DNA of 64,000 nucleotides from Chryseobacterium sp. (GCF_008014695.1 NZ_VOXE01000003.1:62001-126000); one strand, 5' to 3'; numbered from the stretch's first letter, positions 17,127 to 26,091 are shown. A program made the numbers and translations. Notes: a model not told the origin generated them from the sequence alone.

Positions 17127-17764
17127 TGAAGAAAATAGCTTTAATCACTTTCATCATCCTTTTAATTGATCAGGTTTCTAAATTTTACATCAAAACCCAC
17201 TTTAATCTGGGCGAGAGTGTAGATGTTCTCCCCGGTTTCAAACTGACTTTTGTCGAAAACCCAGGAATGGCCTACGGATTTCACTTTGGTGGTCTTATTG
17301 GTAAATATTTCCTTGTTCTGGTAAGGATTTTCCTGATCGGGGGAATGGTGTACCTGTTCAGAAAATGGCTGAAAGAAGGGGCTTCCAATTATCTGCTTAT
17401 TCCGATGTCGATGATTTTTGCCGGCGCCATTGGGAATTTAATCGACGGAATGTTTTACGGACTCATTTTCGACAGCGGAACCGTGTTTGATGCAAGTATT
17501 GAACGTTGGATTGATTATGGCGGAATTTCAAAAGTGGTGGAATTCGGGAACGGTTACTCAACTTTTATGAAGGGTTGCGTAGTCGACATGCTCCATTTCC
17601 CGCTTGTAGACTGGAATGTTCCTGAAAGCTGGCCTTTAATCGGCGGCAAACATCTTGAATTTTTTAAATATATCTTTAATGTAGCCGATTCTGCGATTAC
17701 CCTAGGTGCAGTTTTGCTGATTATTTTCAGAAAAAAAGCTTTCCCGAACGGTCTGGATTTTTAA
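17126..17764 (+). CDS. lspA: Lipoprotein signal peptidase (signal peptidase II)
   Basis: Cleaves signal peptides of lipoproteins at the inner membrane, needed for the many lipoproteins in this window. The 212-residue protein has four hydrophobic segments. The two catalytic aspartates lie in GAIGNLIDGMFYG and CVVDMLHFPL. It begins with IDQVSKFYIKTHF and VENPGMAYGFHFGG, both typical of LspA. It is longer than the usual 160 residues because of an insert between the two aspartates, which is common in Bacteroidetes. The start codon overlaps the previous stop. Confidence 0.95.
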   Translation: MKKIALITFIILLIDQVSKFYIKTHFNLGESVDVLPGFKLTFVENPGMAYGFHFGGLIGKYFLVLVRIFLIGGMVYLFRKWLKEGASNYLLIPMSMIFAGAIGNLIDGMFYGLIFDSGTVFDASIERWIDYGGISKVVEFGNGYSTFMKGCVVDMLHFPLVDWNVPESWPLIGGKHLEFFKYIFNVADSAITLGAVLLIIFRKKAFPNGLDF

Positions 17765-17813
17765 AGAAATTTCATTTTGCTGCAGATTTTCCTGTATAAA
17801 ATAATTTTTTAAA

Positions 17814-18803
17814 GTGAAAATGCCAACAACCAAAGAACTTCTGGACGGAATTAAATCCGGTGACAAACGTCTCCTCGGGAAGGCCATCACTTTGATTGAA
17901 AGCAAAAAGTCTGAACACCGCGAACAGGCTGAAGAACTGCTGAAAGAAATCCTTCCGTTTACCGGAAAATCCATACGCATCGGTATTACTGGCGTGCCGG
18001 GCGCGGGAAAATCCACTTTTATTGAAAATTTTGGAAAAGTGGCTCTTGAAAAAGGCAAAAGAGTGGCTGTTCTCGCCATAGATCCCAGTTCAACAATCAA
18101 CAAAGGCTCTATTTTGGGTGACAAAACCAGGATGGAGGATCTTTCGAAGGAAGTCAATGCATTTATCCGTCCAAGCCCGAGTTCCGGATTTCTGGGCGGC
18201 GTCGCAAATACGACTTTCGAAACGATGTTGCTGTGTGAAGCGGCAGGTTACGATTATATTCTGATCGAAACCGTCGGCGTCGGACAGAGCGAAACCCTCG
18301 TTGCAGATATCACTGATGTTTTTCTGTTTTTAAAAATCATCGGAGGTGGCGATGAACTTCAGGGAATCAAACGCGGAATTATGGAGATGGTAGACCTCAT
18401 CTTCATCAACAAAGTGGAAGCTGAAAACCGCAGTAAAGCCAAAAACACGAGATTGGAACTGATTCGCGCACTACAGTTTTTAACGCCAAAAGAAAAGGGC
18501 TGGAAAATTCCCGTACTCATGGGATCAGCTTTGAATAACGAAGGGCTGCATGAGGTTTACTCCGCAATTAACGAATTTATTGAGGTTAAAATCAAAAGCG
18601 GCCGCTTTCTGAAAGTGAGACAGGAGCAGGCTGAAAAACGTTTCCAGTATTGGGTTCAGGAATATATCTTAAAGGCTTCTACTCAGAATAAGGACCTGGA
18701 AACATTATTTGAAGAACACAAAAAAAATGCTTCCGGTCTGAAATCGAATCCCAGTTCGGAAGCAAAAAATTTCGTTCAGAAACTTCTCGGCCCATCTATT
18801 TAA
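17814..18803 (+). CDS. meaB: Methylmalonyl-CoA mutase-associated GTPase (MeaB/ArgK)
   Basis: A 329-residue G3E-type GTPase that guards and reloads B12-dependent methylmalonyl-CoA mutase. Walker A GVPGAGKST lies at 58-66, followed by LAIDPSS with the switch region, ILGDKTRMEDLS, and ETVGVGQSE (the family's Walker B region). The mutase genes are not in the window, so the link is by family. It follows lspA by 49 bases. Its last 8 bases overlap the tail of the convergent DUF4251 gene. Confidence 0.92.
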   Translation: MKMPTTKELLDGIKSGDKRLLGKAITLIESKKSEHREQAEELLKEILPFTGKSIRIGITGVPGAGKSTFIENFGKVALEKGKRVAVLAIDPSSTINKGSILGDKTRMEDLSKEVNAFIRPSPSSGFLGGVANTTFETMLLCEAAGYDYILIETVGVGQSETLVADITDVFLFLKIIGGGDELQGIKRGIMEMVDLIFINKVEAENRSKAKNTRLELIRALQFLTPKEKGWKIPVLMGSALNNEGLHEVYSAINEFIEVKIKSGRFLKVRQEQAEKRFQYWVQEYILKASTQNKDLETLFEEHKKNASGLKSNPSSEAKNFVQKLLGPSI

Positions 18804-19320
18804 CCGCTTCGTTTTTCATGATATATCCGTCATAGGATATTGGCTGCCGGTCACTGGAATTGACCGATACAAAAGCTTTTCCGTTCTTATACACTTCAAT
18901 GATGATCGTTTTGGCAGGCTGCTGATCGTTGGTTTCAATCTGAACTACAGTTTTTCCTTTTTTACCGGTGTTCTTTTTAACCGCAAAATCTTTGGAGGTG
19001 AAGGTATATCCGTTTTTGGAGAGATCCCTACTTGCACTGAAGCTTCTGCCGAAATAAGGAAGATTTACTTCCAAAACAGATTTTTTTAAAATTACAGCAT
19101 TTCCGTAACTTAAATTCAGGATTCTTGATGAGGTTGAATTGGGAATAGAATTCATGACATTGATGACATCGTAATTCGTGGGAATTGCTTTTTGTGCCAT
19201 AAAGGTGAATTCATCATTATTAATTGCTGTTTCCAGAGATTTTGGATCCATATAAGTCTGTGAAGTACAGCCCTGAATAAAAAAAAGGACTCCACAAATT
19301 ATCATTATTATTTTTTTCAT
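18796..19320 (-). CDS. DUF4251 lipoprotein
   Basis: A 174-residue protein with a lipoprotein signal (IQGC at 15-18, C18 the likely lipidated cysteine). The body has the DUF4251 pattern: FTFMAQKAIPTNYDVINVMNS, then YGNAVILKKSVLEVNLPYFGR and a C-terminal strand-rich region ending SYDGYIM. DUF4251 proteins are Bacteroidetes lipoproteins of unknown function, probably at the outer membrane facing the periplasm. The gene is divergent from an M48 protease lipoprotein and convergent with meaB. Confidence 0.85.
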   Translation of the reverse strand: MKKIIMIICGVLFFIQGCTSQTYMDPKSLETAINNDEFTFMAQKAIPTNYDVINVMNSIPNSTSSRILNLSYGNAVILKKSVLEVNLPYFGRSFSASRDLSKNGYTFTSKDFAVKKNTGKKGKTVVQIETNDQQPAKTIIIEVYKNGKAFVSVNSSDRQPISYDGYIMKNEAVK

Positions 19321-19427
19321 AGCATCATGTATTTCTTTTTTAACAATACAAATTTAGTGCTAATGAGATCTTAAAAAATCTTTGGAATAAAAATTGTTTA
19401 AAATGATTCATTAAATAAGAAACTATT

Positions 19428-20234
19428 ATGAAAATTACACAACTACTTGGAATGACAGCTTTAACCCTTACGGTAGCTGCCTGCACAACCAATCCAATTA
19501 CCGGTAGAAAATCCCTGCAGATTGCAAACAATTCCGAAATTGAAGCAATGGCATTGCAGCAGTACAAACAAACACTCTCCACTTCTAAGGTGATCAAAGG
19601 AACGACAGCGGCCAAAAGCGTGCAGAATGTTGGTCTGAGAATAAAAAATGCAGCCAATAATTATTATAAAGGAATCGGAAGAGAGGCCGATTTGGCTGGA
19701 TATAAGTGGGAATTCAATCTGATTCAAGACAAACAGGTAAATGCCTGGTGTATGCCTGGCGGTAAAGTTGCGGTGTATACAGGCCTTTTACCGATTTCCC
19801 AGAACGATACCGGTCTGGCAGTAGTAATGGGCCATGAAATTTCCCATGCTCTTGCAGGTCACGGAAATGAAAGAATTTCACAGGCAATGGTTGCTCAATA
19901 TGGTGGTGCAATTTTAGGCAGCAGCATTTCAAACGGACAGATCGCGGCAATCTTTCAGCAGGTATATCCTATTGGCGCACAGGTTGGCTTGCTCGCATAC
20001 GGCAGAAAACAGGAACTTGAAGCAGATCAGATGGGTTTATATCTAATGGGAATGGCGGGATATGATCCTAGACAGTCACTCCCTTTCTGGAACAGAATGG
20101 AAGCTGCATCTCAAGGTTCGTCAAGACCACCGGAGTTTTTATCAACTCACCCGGGACCTGAAAACAGAATGGCCGCTTTGAACGAAAATATGGATAAGGC
20201 GATGACGTATTACCGCGCAGCAGGCGGAAAATAA
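19428..20234 (+). CDS. M48 family metalloprotease lipoprotein
   Basis: A 268-residue protein with a lipobox VAAC (C19), so it is anchored to the envelope. The zinc motif is HEISH (136-140), continuing ALAGHGNERI, and the third ligand lies in ELEADQMGL, the M48 signature ExxxD. The region NAWCMPGGKVAVYTGLL precedes it as in E. coli LoiP and YcaL. Members of this family perform quality control on outer-membrane proteins. The gene has its own short unit, followed by a hairpin at 20254-20292. Confidence 0.92.
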   Translation: MKITQLLGMTALTLTVAACTTNPITGRKSLQIANNSEIEAMALQQYKQTLSTSKVIKGTTAAKSVQNVGLRIKNAANNYYKGIGREADLAGYKWEFNLIQDKQVNAWCMPGGKVAVYTGLLPISQNDTGLAVVMGHEISHALAGHGNERISQAMVAQYGGAILGSSISNGQIAAIFQQVYPIGAQVGLLAYGRKQELEADQMGLYLMGMAGYDPRQSLPFWNRMEAASQGSSRPPEFLSTHPGPENRMAALNENMDKAMTYYRAAGGK

Positions 20235-20253
20235 TAAATCTTCAATTAATATC

Positions 20254-20292
20254 AAACCTTCCTGAATTTTCATTAAATTTGGGAAGGTTTTT
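20254..20292 (+). terminator. Hairpin terminator after the M48 protease gene
   Basis: AAACCTTCC (20254-20262) pairs perfectly with GGAAGGTTT (20282-20290) around a 19-base loop and is followed by T residues. Confidence 0.6.
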
Positions 20293-20304
20293 AATTTTAA
20301 GATT

Positions 20305-20613
20305 ATGAAAAGTTTAACAACTGTAGGATTTGTACTGCTGGCAATTGCTTCCATTTTATTTTATCTGACTACAGATTTTCTCATCGATAAATTCACCCTT
20401 TCCCATGTCATGGGCATTTTAGGAGGCATTGGAATCGGTCTGATCATTGGCGGAATGGTAGGTTATATGAGTAAAGGCTCGGCGATGAAAGAAGATCAGC
20501 GAAGAAAAGAACTCCTACAACTGAAAAAAGAAAAAGCAGAACTGGAAAAACAGACTGCCGATTTAGAAAGACAGCAATCGGAAATCCCTCCAGATTCCGG
20601 CAGATTTTATTGA
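20305..20613 (+). CDS. Small two-helix membrane protein with a coiled-coil tail
   Basis: A 102-residue protein. Two hydrophobic segments (about 7-28 and 38-58, the second glycine-rich, GILGGIGIGLIIGGMVGY) are followed by a charged helix from 64 to 95 with heptad-like leucines and many Lys and Glu. It is probably an inner-membrane protein with a cytoplasmic coiled coil. I recognise no family. It sits between a hairpin and a bidirectional terminator and is transcribed alone. Confidence 0.7.
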   Translation: MKSLTTVGFVLLAIASILFYLTTDFLIDKFTLSHVMGILGGIGIGLIIGGMVGYMSKGSAMKEDQRRKELLQLKKEKAELEKQTADLERQQSEIPPDSGRFY

Positions 20614-20655
20614 TAAATAAGAAAAGACTCAGCAATTGTGGGTCTTTCTTATTTA
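20614..20655. terminator. Bidirectional terminator between convergent genes
   Basis: TAAATAAGAAAAGACTC (20614-20630) pairs with the inverse at 20640-20655 with one bulged base around a short loop. A- and T-rich arm ends let it act on both strands. It separates the small membrane protein gene from the convergent halogenase-like gene. Confidence 0.75.
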
Positions 20656-20674
20656 TTTAGGTAAACCGCGACTT

Positions 20675-21901
20675 TCAATCAATCAGAGAAGCCAGGTTTT
20701 TGATTAAATTTTTATGTCTGGTCACAAAGGGATTATTCTGATCCCAGACATATCCCGCCAATACTGCACAGATTTTCTGCTTAATGTCTTTATTTTCTTC
20801 GGAGTGAAAGAAAAGTTTCTGAAGATTCCCGGTATACCACTCCCGCACATAAGTTGAAAAAACATCCACACCGGAGAGGATGTACTCTGCATAATCTTTT
20901 TGCCAGTCTACTTTTTCTCCCCTAATCTGCCGTATCGCCAGTTTTGCCGCGAGCATCCCTGACTCAGTAGCGAATGCCATTCCTGACGAAAAAACTGGAT
21001 CCAAAAATTCCGCAGCATTTCCGGTTAAAGCAAACCCGTCGCCATAAAGTTTTTTTACAGAACAGGAATAATTGGACATTTTCCAGGGTTCAAAAAGAAA
21101 TTCAGCATTTTTAAACCTTTCCGCGTAATAATTGGACGAATCAATGGCATTCTGCAATGCTTCCGTGGTGTTTCCCGAAGCAGAAAGGTTTTCAATATAC
21201 GCTGTAGGTCCTACAATTCCGATGCTTGTATTTCCGTTGGAGAACGGAATGACCCAAAGCCATACCTCAGTATCGATGATATCGAAGGAAATCTGCGTTC
21301 CTTCAGTATTTCCCTGTCTTTGTAAGTCTTTAACATGAGAAAATATGGCGGAATGGGGATCCAGTTTTGAAGGGTTTTCCAAATCAAGCAACCGTGCCAA
21401 TACCCTGCCGTAGCCACTGGAATCGAGGATAAATTTTGCATGGATTTCCTTAGTTTCCCCATTTTTAGTTCTGACGATGGAAACCGAATCTGTTCCGTTG
21501 AACTCAATAGCGATCAATTCAGTTTCAAATTCCAGATCAACCCCCTGTTTTAAAATTTCTTTGGCCAAAGCATCATCAAAATCAGCTCTCGGCACCTGCC
21601 ACGTCCAGTCCCATCCTTCGCCGAATTTATCGTTGAAATCAAACTGACAAACATCGTTACCTTTCAAGAATCTGGCGCTGTGTTTTTTTTCAAAACCCAT
21701 CGCGTTGAGTGCAGGAAAAAGACCGGCCTCTTCAAAATGATCCATCACTCTTGGGATCAGGCTTTCGCCTACCACCAAACGGGGGAATTTTGATTTTTCC
21801 ACGACCTTCACTTTCATGCCGTTACGGTGAAGAAAAGCAGAGGAGACACAGCCGGAGGGTCCGGCTCCGATGACCAACACATCTACAGATTCTTTCGTCA
21901 T
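20675..21901 (-). CDS. FAD-dependent oxidoreductase, halogenase/geranylgeranyl-reductase-like
   Basis: A 408-residue flavoprotein. The N-terminus has the FAD motif GAGPSG (13-18) with VVEKSKFPRLVVGESLIPR, as in the flavin-dependent halogenase group. The segment EVWLWVIPF contains WLWVIP, a match to the halogenase signature WxWxIP. GDGFALTGNAAEFLDPVFSSG is the second FAD-contact region. Homologues stand next to tyrosine ammonia-lyase in flexirubin pigment clusters. Chlorination or a reduction of the aryl ring is possible, but the catalytic lysine of halogenases could not be placed with certainty. It is divergent from the ammonia-lyase gene and shares a 76-base AT-rich control region with it. 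Confidence 0.82.
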   Translation of the reverse strand: MTKESVDVLVIGAGPSGCVSSAFLHRNGMKVKVVEKSKFPRLVVGESLIPRVMDHFEEAGLFPALNAMGFEKKHSARFLKGNDVCQFDFNDKFGEGWDWTWQVPRADFDDALAKEILKQGVDLEFETELIAIEFNGTDSVSIVRTKNGETKEIHAKFILDSSGYGRVLARLLDLENPSKLDPHSAIFSHVKDLQRQGNTEGTQISFDIIDTEVWLWVIPFSNGNTSIGIVGPTAYIENLSASGNTTEALQNAIDSSNYYAERFKNAEFLFEPWKMSNYSCSVKKLYGDGFALTGNAAEFLDPVFSSGMAFATESGMLAAKLAIRQIRGEKVDWQKDYAEYILSGVDVFSTYVREWYTGNLQKLFFHSEENKDIKQKICAVLAGYVWDQNNPFVTRHKNLIKNLASLID

Positions 21902-21977
21902 ATTTTTTTATATTTGTAAACCAAATTAAATATACAAATATTTGATTTATAATAAGTTTTCTTTTAAAGAATGATCA

Positions 21978-23501
21978 ATGAGATTAAATAGAGATTTGAA
22001 AATCGAAGATTTCCAGGAAGTTGTTTTCAGAAAAGTTCCGGTTGATCTGGATGAGGCTTTGGTAAAAAGGGTGGATGAAAGTTTTCAGTTTCTTAAAGAC
22101 TTTTCAAAAAATAAAGTTATTTACGGGGTAAATACCGGTTTCGGGCCCATGGCGCAGTACCGCATTTCGGAAGAAGACCGCTTACAGCTCCAGTATAATC
22201 TGATCAGAAGCCATTCTTCAGGTATCGGAAACCCACTTTCTCCTACGGTAGTAAAGGCGGTGATGTTGGCAAGGCTCAATACCCTTTCTTTGGGAAATTC
22301 CGGAATTCATACTTCAGTAGTTTTTTTACTGCGCGAGCTCATTAACCGAGACATCACTCCGCTGATTTTTGAACACGGAGGTGTTGGCGCAAGCGGCGAT
22401 CTGGTGCAGCTGGCTCATTTGGCGCTCGTACTGATCGGCGAAGGCGAAGTTTTTTACAAAGGGGAACGAAAATCTACCCAGGAAGTTTTCGCAATCGAAA
22501 ATCTAAAGCCTATTAAGGTCGAAATCCGTGAAGGACTCGGACTGATGAACGGTACTTCAGCAATGTCAGGAATTGGCATCATCAACACTTACCATGCCCG
22601 AAAACTTCTGAAAATTTCTATAAAACTCTCATGCGCCATCAATGAACTCGTTCAGGCGTATGATGATCATTTCTCGGAAGCTTTAAATGCCACCAAGAAA
22701 CACGCAGGACAGCACAAAATTGCAGAAAAGATGCGGGATTACCTTTCCGACAGCCAATTGATCCGCAAAAGAGAAGACCACCTTTACCAAAACGAGACGC
22801 AGGAAGATATTTTTAAAGACAAAGTTCAGGAATATTATTCGTTGCGCTGCGTTCCCCAGATTCTGGGCCCAGTCCTCGAAACCCTTGAAAATGCAGAAAA
22901 TGTGTTGGAAAGAGAAATTAATTCGGCAAACGACAACCCGATTATCATTTCAGAAGACAACCATGTGTATCACGGTGGAAACTTTCATGGTGATTATATT
23001 TCCCTGGAAATGGACAAACTTAAACTTGTAGTCACCAAACTCACCATGCTGGCCGAAAGGCAGCTGAATTACCTATTAAATTCGAAAATAAACGAAATTT
23101 TTCCACCCTTTATGAATCTGGGGAAACTGGGATTCAATTTTGGAATGCAGGGCGTGCAGTTCACGGCCACTTCTACAACAGCAGAGAACCAAATGCTCTC
23201 GAACTCCATGTACGTTCACAGCATCCCAAATAATAACGACAACCAGGATATTGTAAGCATGGGAACCAATGCGGCCCTCATCTGCAGCAAAACCATCGTC
23301 AATGCATTCGAAGTGTTGGCTATTGAAGCAGTAACGATCGTTCAGGCAGTCGAATTTATGGGTTCTCAGGACAAAATTTCTGCTTCCACGAGAAAAATCT
23401 ATGAAGAAATCAGGGAAATTATTCCGGCTTTTTCAGAGGATATGATCATGTATCCGTATATCGAAAAAGTGAAAAATTATTTAATGGAAAACGAATTCTA
23501 G
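21978..23501 (+). CDS. Tyrosine ammonia-lyase (aromatic amino acid lyase)
   Basis: A 507-residue MIO enzyme. The Ala-Ser-Gly triad that forms the MIO cofactor is at 138-140 in GGVGASGDL; Y49 (VIYGVNTGFGP) is the catalytic tyrosine. H79 in RSHSSG sits at the selectivity position, where histidine indicates tyrosine rather than phenylalanine. It closely resembles, from memory, the characterised Flavobacterium johnsoniae TAL. The product p-coumarate is the starter of flexirubin-type aryl polyenes. The upstream region has paired TATATTTG-like elements and a palindrome CAAATATTTG (21935-21944). The fabG-like gene follows after four bases. Confidence 0.93.
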   Translation: MRLNRDLKIEDFQEVVFRKVPVDLDEALVKRVDESFQFLKDFSKNKVIYGVNTGFGPMAQYRISEEDRLQLQYNLIRSHSSGIGNPLSPTVVKAVMLARLNTLSLGNSGIHTSVVFLLRELINRDITPLIFEHGGVGASGDLVQLAHLALVLIGEGEVFYKGERKSTQEVFAIENLKPIKVEIREGLGLMNGTSAMSGIGIINTYHARKLLKISIKLSCAINELVQAYDDHFSEALNATKKHAGQHKIAEKMRDYLSDSQLIRKREDHLYQNETQEDIFKDKVQEYYSLRCVPQILGPVLETLENAENVLEREINSANDNPIIISEDNHVYHGGNFHGDYISLEMDKLKLVVTKLTMLAERQLNYLLNSKINEIFPPFMNLGKLGFNFGMQGVQFTATSTTAENQMLSNSMYVHSIPNNNDNQDIVSMGTNAALICSKTIVNAFEVLAIEAVTIVQAVEFMGSQDKISASTRKIYEEIREIIPAFSEDMIMYPYIEKVKNYLMENEF

Positions 23502-23505
23502 AATT

Positions 23506-24240
23506 ATGCGGAAATGTGCCATTGTTACAGGAGGATCCAGAGGAATCGGAAGAGCAGTATGTCTTAAGCTTGCGGAAGAAAAGAACTATCACCTTCTCAT
23601 CAATTATCAGTCGAATGAAGCGGCTGCCCTTGAAACTTTGGAAGCCGTTGAAAAACTTGGTTCCACCGGAGAAATTCTCAGATTTGATGTCGGAAACGCA
23701 GAAGAAACGCAGAAAACACTTGAAAATTGGGAAGAAAAAAATCCGGATTCAATTGTAGAAGTCATCATTAATAATGCCGGAATCACGCGCGACGGTCTTT
23801 TTATGTGGATGAGTCCTGATGACTGGAATTCGGTTATGAATACTAGTGTGAACGGCTTCTTCAATGTCACGCGTTTTTTTATCCAGAAAATGCTGAGAAA
23901 CAAATACGGAAGAATCATCAACATGGTTTCCGTTTCCGGATTGAAGGGAACTGCAGGACAAACCAATTATTCTGCCGCGAAAAGTGCTGTAATCGGCGCC
24001 ACAAAAGCCCTGGCTCAGGAAGTCGCAAAAAGAAATATTACGGTAAACGCAGTAGCTCCGGGTTTTATTAAAACAGAAATGACTGCAGATTTTAACGAAA
24101 ATGAACTCAAAGCCATGATTCCGGCGAACCGTTTCGGAGAAGCTGAAGAAGTTGCGGATCTGGTTGCTTTTCTGGCAGGCAGAAAATCCTCCTACATTAC
24201 AGGTGAAATTATCAACATCAACGGCGGAATTTACTCGTAA
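23506..24240 (+). CDS. 3-oxoacyl-ACP reductase, FabG-like
   Basis: A 244-residue short-chain dehydrogenase that reduces 3-ketoacyl-ACP with NADPH. TGGSRGIG (8-15) is the cofactor motif, followed by NNAGIT, then the catalytic serine in NMVSVSG and tyrosine and lysine in NYSAAKSA. It starts four bases after the ammonia-lyase stop, so the pair are cotranscribed. This suggests service in aryl-polyene chain building rather than in general fatty acid synthesis, which normally has a fabG among its own genes. Its 3' end meets a convergent gene with no spacer. Confidence 0.93.
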   Translation: MRKCAIVTGGSRGIGRAVCLKLAEEKNYHLLINYQSNEAAALETLEAVEKLGSTGEILRFDVGNAEETQKTLENWEEKNPDSIVEVIINNAGITRDGLFMWMSPDDWNSVMNTSVNGFFNVTRFFIQKMLRNKYGRIINMVSVSGLKGTAGQTNYSAAKSAVIGATKALAQEVAKRNITVNAVAPGFIKTEMTADFNENELKAMIPANRFGEAEEVADLVAFLAGRKSSYITGEIININGGIYS

Positions 24241-24723
24241 TTATTTTAAAGAAGCTTTTTCGGCAGCAGTAAGACCTTTCGAAGATTTTAAATATTCCCT
24301 CATATAATTTTTCAGTCCCGAATTCTGTCTTGAATAATTTTTAAGGATGAAATTTTTATCTTCTGTGATTTTGGATCTGTAATTCACGATTTTCGGCAGG
24401 TTTTCCTGAATACTAAAACGGATAAAGCGAAGTTCCGCCTGCGCAGGATTCGCAGCGATAGTGCTTTCCAGTAATTTTATTCCCGCTGTCAGTGCCGTTT
24501 TGCGCTCACTGCCTTTCATAAATTTTGCTGAGATAATCTCCGATGCCGCCCTATAGCCCCTAAAAACAGGATCGGACGAGGAAGTTTTTGCCACCATGGT
24601 TTTGAAAGAATCTGCATTTGCTTTTGAAAGATTTGCAGCCGGATAATTATTTCTGACCGTCTGAAGATCATGGGTCTGAAAAAAGAGAAGGAAAGAAGTC
24701 AGGAGAAGAAAAAGGGTTTTCAT
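24241..24723 (-). CDS. Secreted helical protein of unknown function
   Basis: A 160-residue protein with a signal peptide (MKTLFLLLTSFLLFF, to about residue 18). The mature part is lysine- and alanine-rich and helical, with AAPSEIIS-like stretches; it carries ELRFIRFSIQENLPK and ends in AAEKASLK. I recognise no domain. Its start overlaps the stop of the FabZ-like gene in TAATG, so it is coupled with it. Similar hypothetical proteins occur inside flexirubin clusters, so a role in pigment export or attachment is conceivable but unsupported. Confidence 0.72.
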   Translation of the reverse strand: MKTLFLLLTSFLLFFQTHDLQTVRNNYPAANLSKANADSFKTMVAKTSSSDPVFRGYRAASEIISAKFMKGSERKTALTAGIKLLESTIAANPAQAELRFIRFSIQENLPKIVNYRSKITEDKNFILKNYSRQNSGLKNYMREYLKSSKGLTAAEKASLK

Positions 24724-25091
24724 TATTGTATTTTATATTTTACCGACATCTTTAATGCAATAGTCTGACCAAAAGAGGCCGTACTTTTTACTTTGATCTC
24801 TTCGTCTTCCGAGATATCCAGCGTCAGCACCAATCCCGGCGTTAATTCCGGGTTGATGAACGAGATGAATTTTACGTTGGATGCGGAAGTGAAAAACAGT
24901 TTTTTCTGCAGAATCTCTTCTGTTAACTCCTTCACCATCTGCAGCATGCAGACACCAGGAACCACCGGATTTTCGGGAAAATGCCCTTTGTAGATTTCGT
25001 GATTTTTGTTCAGGAACACATGAACCAGAAAAATCCCGGTTTCCGTTTTTTCCGTAGACTTTACGGTATAAAAATCCTTTAAAGCAGCCAT
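24723..25091 (-). CDS. Hotdog-fold protein, FabZ-like 3-hydroxyacyl-ACP dehydratase
   Basis: A 122-residue single hotdog protein with GHFPENPVVPGV, the FabZ active-site motif; H37 is the catalytic histidine. The second FabZ catalytic residue is a glutamate a few positions after PG; here that position is Q51 (VCMLQ). The protein may thus be a weak or specialised dehydratase, or a scaffold, as in aryl-polyene systems that contain such variants. It overlaps the secreted-protein gene by one base, and trpS begins 32 bases beyond it on the same strand. Confidence 0.82.
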   Translation of the reverse strand: MAALKDFYTVKSTEKTETGIFLVHVFLNKNHEIYKGHFPENPVVPGVCMLQMVKELTEEILQKKLFFTSASNVKFISFINPELTPGLVLTLDISEDEEIKVKSTASFGQTIALKMSVKYKIQ

Positions 25092-25122
25092 TGGTTTATA
25101 TTCAGGAATTTTTACAGGATTT

Positions 25123-26091
25123 TTACATTCCCAGACTTGTACGGACTCTTTTCAACGTCTCTGTAGCTATTTCGCGTGTTTTTCCGGCTCCGGACTGAAG
25201 TTTTTCTTCCAATTCGGGAAGGTTGTTCATGTAATACGTAAAAAGTTCGCGGTCTTTTGAAAATCTAACCAAGATCAGATCAAGTAATTCCTTTTTTGCA
25301 TGGCCATACCCAAAATTTCCGGCGAGGTATTTCTGTCTTAAAACTTCCGTTTCTTCACTGGAAGCAATGAGTTCGTACAGCGCAAAAACTTTGTCGGAGG
25401 CCGGATCTTTCGGCTCTTCCAGGGATTTGGAATCGGTTTCAATACCCATTACCTGCTTTTTCAGTTCTTTTTCCGGAAGAAAAATATTAATGATATTTCC
25501 TCTGGATTTCGACATTTTCTGGCCGTCGGTTCCGGGAACATATTTCGTGTCTTCCTGAAGTTCAGCCTGCGGAAGCACAAAAACCTCTCCCATCTGGTGG
25601 TTGAATCTTGCACCCATATCACGTGCCATTTCCAGATGCTGAAGCTGGTCTTTCCCAACAGGAACAATTTCGGCATCATACAGCAGAATATCTGCAGCCA
25701 TTAGAACCGGATAGGTAAAAAGTCCTGCGTTAACATCATCCAGACGGTCGGCTTTATCTTTAAAAGAATGCGCCAAAGTAAGCCTTTGGTACGGATAGAA
25801 ACACGAAAGATACCAGGAAAGTTCACAGACCTCGGGAATGTCGCTCTGGCGGTAAAAAAAAGTTTTACCGGTATCCAAACCACACGCGAGCCATGCTGCC
25901 GCGATTTCGTAAGTATTCTGTTTAAGTGCTGCTGCATCTTTAATCTGCGTTAAGGAATGCATGTTTGCGATAAAAAGAAATGATTCGTTTTCAGGTTTTT
26001 TCGAAAGTTCTATTGCGGGAATAATCGCTCCCAAAAGATTTCCGAGATGCGGGGTTCCTGTTGCCTGTATTCCGGTTAGGATTCTTGCCAT
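25123..26091 (-). CDS. trpS: Tryptophanyl-tRNA synthetase
   Basis: Charges tRNA-Trp. The 322-residue class I synthetase begins MARILTGIQATGTPHLGN, holding the HIGH-type motif (PHLGN), and has KMSKS in GQKMSKSRGN. Length and motifs match bacterial TrpRS. No attenuator or T-box is seen. The upstream gap (26092-26326, 235 bases) holds an AT-rich stretch, an imperfect hairpin (AGATGA with TCATCT, about 26187-26219) and a weak -7-like TATTTTTG, but no gene. Confidence 0.97.
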   Translation of the reverse strand: MARILTGIQATGTPHLGNLLGAIIPAIELSKKPENESFLFIANMHSLTQIKDAAALKQNTYEIAAAWLACGLDTGKTFFYRQSDIPEVCELSWYLSCFYPYQRLTLAHSFKDKADRLDDVNAGLFTYPVLMAADILLYDAEIVPVGKDQLQHLEMARDMGARFNHQMGEVFVLPQAELQEDTKYVPGTDGQKMSKSRGNIINIFLPEKELKKQVMGIETDSKSLEEPKDPASDKVFALYELIASSEETEVLRQKYLAGNFGYGHAKKELLDLILVRFSKDRELFTYYMNNLPELEEKLQSGAGKTREIATETLKRVRTSLGM

